A stretch of 5,385 bases of DNA from Candidatus Yonathbacteria bacterium RIFOXYC2_FULL_47_9 (GCA_001825115.1 MHUY01000031.1:1-5385); one strand, 5' to 3'. Shown: positions 1-5,342, numbered from the stretch's first letter. Numbers and translations: made by a program. Notes: generated from the letters alone by a model not told the origin.

Positions 1-387
1 GGCACCCTCATCACCGCGCGTCTCGCCCTCGATTACAACAGAAATGTATTCGCTGTTCCTGGCTCAATTTTCTCCGCGCCGTCAAAAGGCACCAACAAAC
101 TCATTCGCCAAGGTGCAACACCAATCACCAGCGCCCAAGATCTCCTCGAGGAGCTCGGCCTCATCGAACCCGCGGGGTTTAACTCCGACATCAAGCAAGA
201 TCCTCTCGACCTCACCCTTTATACTCCCGAAGAACAGGCGGTCCTCATACTATTAGATGAGCCCATGTCCCGTGAGGACATCGTCGCTACCGTCTCCCTT
301 CCTGCGCCAACCACTCTTTCTACCCTCACTATTCTTGAGATCAAGGGTATAATTTACGAAAAAATGGGAAGGATATCCCGTATTTAA
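1..387 (+). CDS. dprA: DNA-processing protein DprA (Smf), C-terminal part
   Basis: This is the 3' part of dprA, open from the first base (128 codons before TAA); the start lies outside the window. The first 50 or so residues are the end of the Rossmann-like DprA domain, recognisable from TLITARLALDYNRNVFAVPG followed by a segment containing SKGTNKLIRQGA and then a short helix ending in LLEELG. Residues about 68-127 fit the small winged-helix domain found at the C-terminus of many DprA proteins (TPEEQAVL, then MSREDIVA, ending with a GIIYEKMGRISRI wing). In the family, DprA binds incoming single-stranded DNA in the cytoplasm and loads RecA on it during natural transformation. Its position upstream of topA is a common bacterial arrangement. 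No intrinsic terminator is obvious after the stop, and a promoter for the next gene begins only 9 bases later. Confidence 0.93.
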   Translation, partial: GTLITARLALDYNRNVFAVPGSIFSAPSKGTNKLIRQGATPITSAQDLLEELGLIEPAGFNSDIKQDPLDLTLYTPEEQAVLILLDEPMSREDIVATVSLPAPTTLSTLTILEIKGIIYEKMGRISRI

Positions 388-395
388 TAGGGTTT

Positions 396-424
396 TTGTC
401 GTTTTTGGGGTTTTGTGCTATAGT
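396..424 (+). promoter_or_regulatory. Promoter of the alpha-CTD-like gene
   Basis: A -35 hexamer TTGTCG (396-401, 4/6 to consensus) is followed by a 17-base spacer and a -10 hexamer TATAGT (419-424, 5/6). The -10 is preceded by TGC (416-418), which makes an extended -10. The predicted start of transcription is about 431, leaving a leader of roughly 50 bases before the gene at 482. The promoter starts just after the dprA stop, so the gene can be transcribed independently. Confidence 0.7.
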
Positions 425-426
425 AC

Positions 427-450
427 TTTGTGCACAAAACTGTGCGCACA
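427..450 (+). promoter_or_regulatory. Twin palindromes, candidate operator
   Basis: Two perfect palindromes lie next to each other: TTTGTGCACAAA (427-438) and TGTGCGCACA (441-450). Their centres are 13 bases apart and they share the core TGTGC/GCACA. They begin three bases after the -10 hexamer and cover the expected transcription start, where a dimeric repressor would block the polymerase. The symmetry and position are seen in the sequence; the repressor role is inference and no specific regulator is recognised. Confidence 0.5.
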
Positions 451-481
451 TTGTTCTTTCACCACAACAAGAAAGGTATTT

Positions 482-793
482 ATGATGGTATCGTTTCAGA
501 AACCGCATCACCCTCCTGTCAATGTAATCAAACAAGGGATGAACGATGGATATGCTCCGTCAATTCGCACGACCTTGAAGCTTGGGGGAAACCTCTGCTC
601 GTACTTGAACAGACAAGACATCAAAACCGTTCGAGCCCTGGCCCTCCTGAGTGAGAAAAAGGTACGCGAAATATTGTCGCATCGCGACGATCCCGACAAC
701 GATCTGGCGTGTATCGAAGAAGCTCTGAAAAACGTTGGCCTCAAGCTGGGAATGACGCGCGAAGAATTCAAGCACTACAAGAAAGCGTCATAA
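482..793 (+). CDS. Stand-alone RNA polymerase alpha C-terminal-domain-like protein
   Basis: The gene encodes 103 aa. The ATG at 482 is followed at once by a second ATG at 485; an AGAAAGG ribosome binding site (470-476) lies 5 or 8 bases upstream, so either start is possible and in-frame ATGs further upstream are unsupported. Residues about 34-96 resemble the C-terminal domain of RpoA. LCSYLNRQDIKTVRALALLS matches the first helices (compare E. coli residues from about 267), and IEEALKNVGLKLGMTREEF closely matches the final helix and its GLSLGMRLENW end. The middle helix-hairpin-helix loop, NLGKKSL in E. coli, is replaced by a longer acidic stretch (about residues 66-74), and by my alignment the DNA-contacting R265 and N268 are not conserved. 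There is no polymerase assembly domain, so this is not RpoA itself. It may bind DNA, sigma or a regulator; its function is unknown. It has its own promoter and terminator. Confidence 0.85.
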   Translation: MMVSFQKPHHPPVNVIKQGMNDGYAPSIRTTLKLGGNLCSYLNRQDIKTVRALALLSEKKVREILSHRDDPDNDLACIEEALKNVGLKLGMTREEFKHYKKAS

Positions 794-810
794 CAATAAA
801 CACCTACTAC

Positions 811-840
811 AACACCCGCTCGCGGGTGTTTTGCATTTTA
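811..840 (+). terminator. Intrinsic terminator after the alpha-CTD-like gene
   Basis: A GC-rich hairpin pairs AACACCCG (811-818) with CGGGTGTT (823-830) around the tetraloop CTCG. It is followed by TT and then the T-rich GCATTTTA, and it lies 17 bases after the stop codon at 793. Confidence 0.85.
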
Positions 841-855
841 GGGCCACCAGAAAAC

Positions 856-884
856 TTGCATTACCTGGAAAAATGTAGCATGAT
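856..884 (+). promoter_or_regulatory. Possible promoter of the 162-aa membrane protein gene
   Basis: TTGCAT (856-861, 4/6) and CATGAT (879-884, 4/6) are separated by 17 bases. The pair lies between the preceding terminator and the gene at 923, where a promoter is needed, but the -10 hexamer is weak. Confidence 0.35.
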
Positions 885-922
885 TAAAAAGGGTTCATTG
901 CAACAAAATAGGGGGATGCATC

Positions 923-1411
923 ATGAGTATTCGTCGAGGACTTTTTATCATCGGGATTATTGTGTTGCTTTCATTGTTCACGGGCGTCGCGACTACGCTT
1001 AAGGAGTCACGGGGTCCAGCGCACGAACAAAAGTTTCTTCTCTTTGCGGCGCCAAGTAGCGTCTTTCAAGATATCATTTGGGATGTCTCGAAAGACAACC
1101 ACATCAAAGCAACCTTCATCTCGCGCGCAGGAGAAAAGCCTGATGTGTTTTTGAAAAAGATAAATCAATATATCACTGATCGAGAATTTCGCACGATCGA
1201 CTATTCAGCAGTTACTGAGATAGTGCGGGAAGAAGAAGTCTCGAAAAACGGATATAAAGGTAAGAGTCTTTTCCATTACCTGGGTTGTACGGTAGTGTTT
1301 GACACACAAGCAATCAAGAAGAAGCCTGTTTCCGGGACACCAAAACCTCGAGCAAGCACCAAGCAAGTTCCGTTTACCATACCTGAAGAAAAGGCTCGCT
1401 TCATGATGTGA
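923..1411 (+). CDS. Hypothetical membrane-anchored or secreted protein, 162 aa
   Basis: I do not recognise the family. The start ATG is well supported by AGGGGGA (910-916) seven bases upstream. The N-terminus looks like a signal peptide or signal anchor: MSIRR gives the positive end, and residues about 7-26 form a continuous hydrophobic stretch (LFIIGIIVLLSLFTGVATTL). GVA at 21-23 could be a signal peptidase I site; there is no lipobox cysteine. The rest is polar and lysine-rich, with a mixed helix/strand pattern up to about residue 128 and a proline- and lysine-rich, probably disordered tail (KKKPVSGTPKPRAS, then PFTIPEEKARFMM). The only cysteine (C122) lies in YLGCTVVF. The mature part would be outside the membrane. 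The gene ends with TGA 14 bases before a strong terminator, which argues that TGA is a stop codon here. It appears to be a single-gene unit. Confidence 0.8.
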   Translation: MSIRRGLFIIGIIVLLSLFTGVATTLKESRGPAHEQKFLLFAAPSSVFQDIIWDVSKDNHIKATFISRAGEKPDVFLKKINQYITDREFRTIDYSAVTEIVREEEVSKNGYKGKSLFHYLGCTVVFDTQAIKKKPVSGTPKPRASTKQVPFTIPEEKARFMM

Positions 1412-1425
1412 TGTTTTTCTTACTC

Positions 1426-1456
1426 ATACTGCCACCTACCTGGCAGTATTTTTTTT
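1426..1456 (+). terminator. Strong intrinsic terminator after the membrane protein gene
   Basis: A perfect 9-bp stem pairs ATACTGCCA (1426-1434) with TGGCAGTAT (1441-1449) around the loop CCTACC. It is followed directly by eight T residues (1449-1456). It separates the upstream gene from topA. Confidence 0.93.
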
Positions 1457-1511
1457 GCACAATTATTCATGTGAGGCGCTATTTATAGAACAAAACGAAC
1501 CAATAGTACCC

Positions 1512-1521
1512 TGTACGTACA
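1512..1521. repeat. Short palindrome upstream of topA
   Basis: TGTACGTACA is a perfect 10-base palindrome, 70 bases before the topA start. A further GTAC lies just upstream at 1506-1509. It could be a protein-binding site, but it is short and no matching regulator is known to me. Confidence 0.3.
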
Positions 1522-1546
1522 CCAGAGCCAGTCTCCATTCCCCTAT

Positions 1547-1577
1547 TTTCAATTTGCAAAATATACTACTATATAGT
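1547..1577 (+). promoter_or_regulatory. Putative topA promoter
   Basis: A -10 hexamer TATAGT (1572-1577, 5/6) is followed by ACT, so TATAGTACT is identical to the -10 region of the alpha-CTD-like gene at 419-427. The best -35 is poor: TTTCAA (1547-1552) with a 19-base spacer; TTGCAA (1554-1559) is a better hexamer but only 12 bases away. Transcription from this -10 would start at about 1584-1585, giving a leader of only about 7 bases before the topA ATG. Confidence 0.5.
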
Positions 1578-1591
1578 ACTACTGTAGCTTA

Positions 1592-3796
1592 ATGGCAACC
1601 AAATCATACAAACTCCTCATTGTCGAGTCGCCCTCAAAAGCAAAGACAATTGGCAAATACCTTGGCGATGACTACATCGTCAAGGCGAGCGTTGGGCATG
1701 TTCGCGACCTTCCTAAGAGCAATAAAAAAGCTATCGATATCCCCGGTGGCTTTGTTCCTTTTTATGAGATATCAAAAGGAAAAGCCGAGGTGGTGAGCGA
1801 GATCGATAGCCTCGCCAAAAAGGCAAGCGAAGTCCTCCTCGCAACCGACCCCGACCGTGAAGGAGAGGCTATCGCGTGGCACATCAAAGAAGCTTGTGGT
1901 TTGAAGAAACCCCAGCGTATCGTTTTTCACGAGATCACCAAAGGTGCTATCGAAGAGGCGCTCAAGCATCCCCGCAAGATCGATGAAAATCTGCGTATCG
2001 CTCAGGAGGCACGTCGCGTCCTCGACCGTCTCGTAGGCTACGATCTCTCGGGTCTCATTTGGAAAAAGGTTCGCTACGGCCTTTCTGCTGGCCGCGTGCA
2101 GTCTCCTGCTCTCCGTATCATCATGGAGCGTGAGCGTGAGATTCGCGCATTCATTCCCGAGGCGTACTGGACGCTCACCGCAAAAGTAAAAACGCAGGGT
2201 AACGCCGAGCTCGAGCTTTCTTGTACTGAAGAACCGCGCGATGAATTGATCGTAAAAAATATTTTAAAGGTTGGTCGTGCCAACCAGTGGGTCGTACGCG
2301 AAGTAAAAGAGAGCGAGGTCAGTCGCACGCCAAAGGCACCATTCATCACTTCTACCCTACAACAAGCAGGCTCCTCGCGCTTCGGCTTTGCACCGTCACG
2401 CACCATGGGTATCGCACAAAAGCTCTACGAAAAAGGCTTCATCACCTACATGCGTACCGACAGCACCGTGCTTTCGCTCGATGCACAAAAGGCTGCTATC
2501 GCCGAGATTACCAAGCGCTACGGTGCAGCATCTGCAGAGGCGCGTGTATTTAAAACAAAAAGCAAAAATGCTCAGGAAGCGCACGAGGCTATTCGCCCTA
2601 CTGACATGAGCAAGGACAACCTTGGCATCAATCCTGAGGAGCAAAAACTTTACAAACTTATTTGGGCGCGCACCATCGCATCACAGATGATCGATGCAAA
2701 ACTTGCCCGCACAACGATTCTCGCCAATGTCCGCGAAAATCTCATACCAAACTTTTCGGTCACGGGTTCGCGCGTCATTCTCCCTGGCTGGCTCGCAGCC
2801 GACCCTGACTCACGCGGTGAAGACGTAGAGCTTCCAAAAGTTTCCCAGGGTGAGCCTCTCATCCTCCTCAGTCTTACTGACGAGGCCAAGTTTACCGAGC
2901 CACCATCACGCTACTCTGAAGCAGGGCTCGTAAAGGAACTCGAGAAACGCGACATTGGTCGTCCGTCTACCTATGCGTCTATTATCAAGACCATCATCGA
3001 TCGCGGCTATGTTATTAAAGACGGCAAGGCCCTCAAGCCTACTGACACCGGTGATGTGGTGAGCTCGTTCCTCGAAGAGAACTTTGCAAACTACATCTCG
3101 GACACGTTTACGGCAGAGATGGAAAACAAACTCGATGACATCGCGAACGGTGAACGCGATTATGTTAAGACCCTTAAAGAATTTTACGGACCTTTTACAA
3201 AAGAAGTAAAAGCAAAGGACAAACTCGACAAGATTACCACTCTAGGCGACGCTGACCCAGAGCACAAGTGCCCCAAGTGCAATAGCTCAATGATCATCAA
3301 GCTTGGTCGCACCGGCAAATTCCTCTCGTGTAAAAAATATCCCGACTGCGACGGCGCACGCACGATCGACGGTACCGAGCTTGCGGGGCCGCGCGACACA
3401 GGAGAGCTTTGTCCAAAGTGTGGCAAGGCAAACCTTGTTGAACGCGAAGGGCGCTTTGGGCGCTTCATCGCCTGCGGCAGCTATCCCAAATGTAAGCACA
3501 TCAAAAAAGACGATACTGCGGCGCTCCTGAATCACACCGGTATCCCCTGCCCTGTCTGCAAGAAAGGTTTTATGACCGAGCGCAAAGGTCGCTTTGGTAT
3601 TTTTTATAGTTGTACTGACTACCCTGACTGCAAGTACGCGATCAAGGCAAAACCCACCGGCAATTTCTGCACCTACCCTAAAGCCGACGGCACAACCCCT
3701 TGTGGCGCACTCATGATGGAAGGCACAAAAACGATCCCCGAGCGTTGCTCTGATAAGCTTTGTCCTAACCATAATCCACATAAATTGGTAAAGTAA
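1592..3796 (+). CDS. topA: DNA topoisomerase I (type IA)
   Basis: This complete 734-aa enzyme relaxes negatively supercoiled DNA by cutting one strand and passing the other through. The Toprim domain comes first: E12 in LLIVESPSKAKTIGKYLG, then D86 and D88 in ATDPDREGEAIAWH, which bind Mg2+. GLSAGRVQSPALR is the conserved motif after the Toprim domain. The catalytic tyrosine is Y286 in GFITYMRTDS, followed by the EAHEAIRPTD and RPSTYASII motifs. The C-terminus has three four-cysteine zinc repeats (C560/563/580/586, C607/610/628/634, C653/656/674/680) and a divergent fourth (C693, C704, C719, C724). The start gives the usual N-terminus, with only three or four extra residues before the conserved core. 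There is no recognisable Shine-Dalgarno; with a -10 hexamer 14 bases upstream, the message may be near-leaderless. The length is somewhat short of the E. coli enzyme (865 aa) but normal for many bacteria. A diverged copy of its last codons lies downstream at 3928-4005. Confidence 0.98.
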   Translation: MATKSYKLLIVESPSKAKTIGKYLGDDYIVKASVGHVRDLPKSNKKAIDIPGGFVPFYEISKGKAEVVSEIDSLAKKASEVLLATDPDREGEAIAWHIKEACGLKKPQRIVFHEITKGAIEEALKHPRKIDENLRIAQEARRVLDRLVGYDLSGLIWKKVRYGLSAGRVQSPALRIIMEREREIRAFIPEAYWTLTAKVKTQGNAELELSCTEEPRDELIVKNILKVGRANQWVVREVKESEVSRTPKAPFITSTLQQAGSSRFGFAPSRTMGIAQKLYEKGFITYMRTDSTVLSLDAQKAAIAEITKRYGAASAEARVFKTKSKNAQEAHEAIRPTDMSKDNLGINPEEQKLYKLIWARTIASQMIDAKLARTTILANVRENLIPNFSVTGSRVILPGWLAADPDSRGEDVELPKVSQGEPLILLSLTDEAKFTEPPSRYSEAGLVKELEKRDIGRPSTYASIIKTIIDRGYVIKDGKALKPTDTGDVVSSFLEENFANYISDTFTAEMENKLDDIANGERDYVKTLKEFYGPFTKEVKAKDKLDKITTLGDADPEHKCPKCNSSMIIKLGRTGKFLSCKKYPDCDGARTIDGTELAGPRDTGELCPKCGKANLVEREGRFGRFIACGSYPKCKHIKKDDTAALLNHTGIPCPVCKKGFMTERKGRFGIFYSCTDYPDCKYAIKAKPTGNFCTYPKADGTTPCGALMMEGTKTIPERCSDKLCPNHNPHKLVK

Positions 3797-3804
3797 AGAT
3801 GGCA

Positions 3805-3839
3805 GTATGCAGCCTGCGCTGCATACGCAAATAGTTTTT
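3805..3839 (+). terminator. Hairpin after topA, possible weak terminator
   Basis: GTATGCAGC (3805-3813) pairs perfectly with GCTGCATAC (3818-3826) around the loop CTGC, 8 bases after the topA stop. A T5 run (3835-3839) follows only after eight non-T-rich bases, so it is not a textbook intrinsic terminator. It could end topA transcription inefficiently, protect the 3' end, or belong to the inserted stretch that follows. Confidence 0.4.
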
Positions 3840-3840
3840 G

Positions 3841-3913
3841 TGAGACGGAGCGATGTCGAGCGAGCACGCGAGACCGCGAGTCGGGGTCGCAGAAATTTGC
3901 GAGCGACGGCGAG
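3841..3913. repeat. GCGAG-rich low-complexity patch
   Basis: Five exact GCGAG pentamers lie at 3860, 3868, 3876, 3899 and 3909, with near copies (GCGAT 3850, TCGAG 3856, GCGAC 3903). The strand is rich in G and A and differs in texture from the coding DNA on either side. It has no plausible reading frame. It lies exactly between the end of topA and the topA tail relic, so it may be part of a small inserted or repetitive element. Only one copy is present in this window, so its dispersal cannot be judged here. Confidence 0.45.
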
Positions 3914-3927
3914 TAAATTATCTGTGA

Positions 3928-4005
3928 CCAAAAACAATCCCAGAACGTTGTTCGGATAAAACTTGTCCAAACCATAACCCACATAAACTCAATAAGCCAG
4001 AGTAA
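3928..4005 (+). pseudogene. Relic of a second, diverged topA 3' end
   Basis: Reading from 3928, the bases encode P, then KTIPERCSDKTCPNHNPHKL, NKPE and a TAA stop at 4003-4005. The end of the intact TopA reads KTIPERCSDKLCPNHNPHKL, VK, stop. Over codons 3728-3784 and 3931-3987, 18 of 19 residues agree but 10 of 57 bases differ; eight codon differences are synonymous and one changes a residue (L to T). The relic covers the second half of the fourth cysteine cluster (the C719 and C724 equivalents). It is in another frame from topA, has TGA immediately upstream (3925-3927), and has no start codon or ribosome binding site, so it should not be translated. The excess of silent changes means the two tails diverged while both were under protein-level selection. 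It therefore looks like the remains of another topA allele or copy rather than a fresh duplication. Confidence 0.85.
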
Positions 4006-4118
4006 GTTTCGACTTGCGTCTACTTTGATTTTGTGGCAGAGTACGCACAGCAAGCAACACCGTTGCGACTGATCCAGCAGAACTGGAATCGTAGTACCTT
4101 CAAAAAGGAACAGCTATC

Positions 4119-4757
4119 ATGGCCGATAGAACCCCCTTGCCCTCGCAAGAAATCCCTGGTTGGTATATTAAATTTCAATCAGATGTTCTTCAGCAATTAC
4201 CTCGCCCAGAAGACGGGATGGACAAAATCACGGCACTTAGGTGGGACAGGAATCAGCGAGCACTTAAACAAAACTTGAGCTCGCTCGTCACTCCGCCCAA
4301 AACTAACTTGAGTGATGGTCGCTTGGGAATCATTCACACCTTTGATATCTTTGTGCCTGACAACATCGACGAGTTGGTGAAAAAACAATCCGGAGGAACC
4401 GCAAGAATAATTCCCGACCTCAAGATTGGTCAAAAGATAAAAGTTGATATCATGATGAACGGATGGGGTATATCGACAAGAAACTGTATTAATTATCTCA
4501 AAGGTGAAGATGCGTTACTTCTTGGGGAGTTAGGGGCCATGCTCGTCCTCAAACAAGCACTGAAAGAACCCTTAGGTTGTACCTGGACGGCCTCTTTTAG
4601 CGAAGAGAACGCCCCCGGCTTGTCTCATAAAAAAGACTACCTTGTGCCGGGAATTATTGGGCCCGCCTATACCAATTACGCGTACAAACCTAGAATGCTG
4701 GTGGATCTCGAGAAAGAGGGGCTATCTTTCTTTTTTGCTTTCCATGACGCCAGTTAA
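4119..4757 (+). CDS. Hypothetical soluble protein, 212 aa
   Basis: I do not recognise the family. The ATG is supported by AAAGGAA (4104-4110) about 8 bases upstream, and this is the longest frame here by far. There is no signal peptide or membrane segment, so the product is probably cytoplasmic. The N-terminal 45 residues are rich in proline and tryptophan (PSQEIPGWYIKFQSD, then ALRWDRNQRALKQN). A central region with alternating hydrophobic residues (LGIIHTFDIFVPDNIDELV, then KIGQKIKVDIMMNGWG) suggests beta strands. A helix follows (about 128-147, EDALLLGELGAMLVLKQALK), then an aromatic C-terminal part ending in LSFFFAFHDAS. No catalytic motif, nucleotide-binding loop or cysteine cluster is visible. 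It has its own terminator and no operon partner. It lies just after the disturbed topA 3' region and could have arrived with whatever disturbed it, but nothing in the gene shows this. Confidence 0.8.
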   Translation: MADRTPLPSQEIPGWYIKFQSDVLQQLPRPEDGMDKITALRWDRNQRALKQNLSSLVTPPKTNLSDGRLGIIHTFDIFVPDNIDELVKKQSGGTARIIPDLKIGQKIKVDIMMNGWGISTRNCINYLKGEDALLLGELGAMLVLKQALKEPLGCTWTASFSEENAPGLSHKKDYLVPGIIGPAYTNYAYKPRMLVDLEKEGLSFFFAFHDAS

Positions 4758-4775
4758 GTAAGGCATTATCCTTCG

Positions 4776-4808
4776 AAGCCCCGCAGAATATCGCGGGGCT
4801 TTTATTTT
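4776..4808 (+). terminator. Intrinsic terminator after the 212-aa gene
   Basis: AAGCCCCGC (4776-4784) pairs perfectly with GCGGGGCTT (4793-4801) around an 8-base loop. It is followed by a T-rich tract interrupted by one A (TTATTTT), and it begins 18 bases after the stop codon. Confidence 0.9.
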
Positions 4809-4825
4809 ACCCGGAGTGTCCCGAG

Positions 4826-4853
4826 TTGACGAAAGTATAAAAAATTGTATCAT
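4826..4853 (+). promoter_or_regulatory. Promoter of the 123-aa protein gene
   Basis: TTGACG (4826-4831, 5/6) and TATCAT (4848-4853, 5/6) are separated by 16 bases, right after the upstream terminator. Both boxes match the sigma-70-type consensus well, making this the best promoter in the window. The expected start, at about 4860, leaves a leader of roughly 39 bases. Confidence 0.7.
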
Positions 4854-4898
4854 CGTCCTTAGAGAGCCCTGTTCTACAATCAACCAAAGGAGGCCACC

Positions 4899-5270
4899 AT
4901 GTGCCGAATACTACCCTCAATACTGTTTAAGAAATTCGATGAAAAAGTACTTGCTGGAATTGTTGGGATCTATGCCGATGCTGCAGGCATCAAAGACCCC
5001 TGCGCAACAACCATCGACCCTCGGCATGACATGAGCGATATTCTGCAGGAGTTGAGTGATCTTCACAATTGCTGTGAATTTCGCTTCGGCTCCTCGATAA
5101 CGGTCCATTCAAAGCTTTTTTTGCACCCCGTAGTCAAGAGAGACGGCCTGCATGTAGCGTTCGATTTTGACCCCAATACAGCAGATGATGCCCAGCCACG
5201 CGCAGTAGCCATGCGAGAAGATTTTCACAAAAAAACTTGGAAGTATCTGGCCACCCTTATCACCAATTAA
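4899..5270 (+). CDS. Hypothetical small soluble protein, 123 aa
   Basis: I do not recognise the family. The start is very well supported: AAAGGAGG (4886-4893), the strongest Shine-Dalgarno in the window, lies five bases before the ATG. There is no signal peptide or transmembrane helix. The first 30 residues are likely helical (RILPSILFKKFDEKVLAGIV). A second helix spans about 44-57 (DMSDILQELSDLHN). A strand-like part follows (CEFRFGSSITVHSKLFLHPVV, then GLHVAFDFDPN), and a last helix runs to the C-terminus (AMREDFHKKTWKYLATLI). There are four cysteines (C2, C35, C58, C59) and several histidines, but no recognisable metal-binding spacing. With its own promoter, strong ribosome binding site and terminator it forms a single-gene unit, so it is probably expressed well when active. 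The neighbours give no hint of its role. Confidence 0.82.
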   Translation: MCRILPSILFKKFDEKVLAGIVGIYADAAGIKDPCATTIDPRHDMSDILQELSDLHNCCEFRFGSSITVHSKLFLHPVVKRDGLHVAFDFDPNTADDAQPRAVAMREDFHKKTWKYLATLITN

Positions 5271-5281
5271 ACAAGCCTCAC

Positions 5282-5319
5282 CGACCCACATGCGACCTAC
5301 GCACGTGGGTCGTTTGCTT
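5282..5319 (+). terminator. Intrinsic terminator after the 123-aa gene
   Basis: CGACCCAC (5282-5289) pairs with GTGGGTCG (5305-5312). The stem continues, after one A-C mismatch, with TGCG (5291-5294) against CGCA (5300-5303) and a five-base loop. TTTGCTTT follows. The T tract is interrupted but the stem is long and GC-rich. Confidence 0.8.
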
Positions 5320-5342
5320 TTCACCCCTTCTTCATCTACTAT
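5314..5342 (+). promoter_or_regulatory. Possible promoter of the gene entering at the right edge
   Basis: TTGCTT (5314-5319, 4/6) and TACTAT (5337-5342, 4/6) are 17 bases apart. Transcription would begin at about 5349-5350, on or next to an ATG at 5350. The -35 box overlaps the T tract of the preceding terminator. Confidence 0.35.

Larger units (their letters stand above)
3797..4118. other. Gene-free interval between topA and the 212-aa gene
   Basis: These 322 bases contain no intact gene. In order they hold a hairpin (3805-3826), a GCGAG-rich patch (3841-3913), the topA tail relic (3928-4005) and about 110 bases of leader for the next gene. In that leader I see no convincing promoter. There is a small imperfect hairpin, GATCCAG (4071-4077) with CTGGA plus TC around one bulged A (to 4090). 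The ribosome binding site of the gene at 4119 follows it. Confidence 0.6.

Noticed and set aside
348..353. Perfect TATAAT inside the end of dprA
   Set aside because: No -35 box lies at suitable spacing and it is within coding sequence; a better extended -10 promoter lies 70 bases downstream.
366..395. Possible terminator at the dprA stop (GGGA...TCCC, then GGG and a T run)
   Set aside because: The best stem is only four pairs and is not placed directly before the T run.
1409..1411. TGA recoded to glycine, as in some CPR lineages
   Set aside because: The TGA closes a gene 14 bases before a strong terminator, and reading through it would enter the terminator hairpin; the standard bacterial code fits.
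3287..3982. Long 231-codon open frame on the minus strand
   Set aside because: It runs antisense to the zinc-finger region of topA and through the relic, is a by-product of topA codon use, and has no ribosome binding site or family resemblance.
3728..4005. Site-specific attachment repeat (attL/attR) at the topA tail
   Set aside because: The two copies share no long identical core (the longest shared run is about 9 bases) and no integrase is visible, so a simple att pair is not supported; kept only as one hypothesis for the relic.
4033..4278. 81-codon frame overlapping the start of the 212-aa gene
   Set aside because: It has no Shine-Dalgarno and is short, and it overlaps a longer, better supported frame with a good ribosome binding site.
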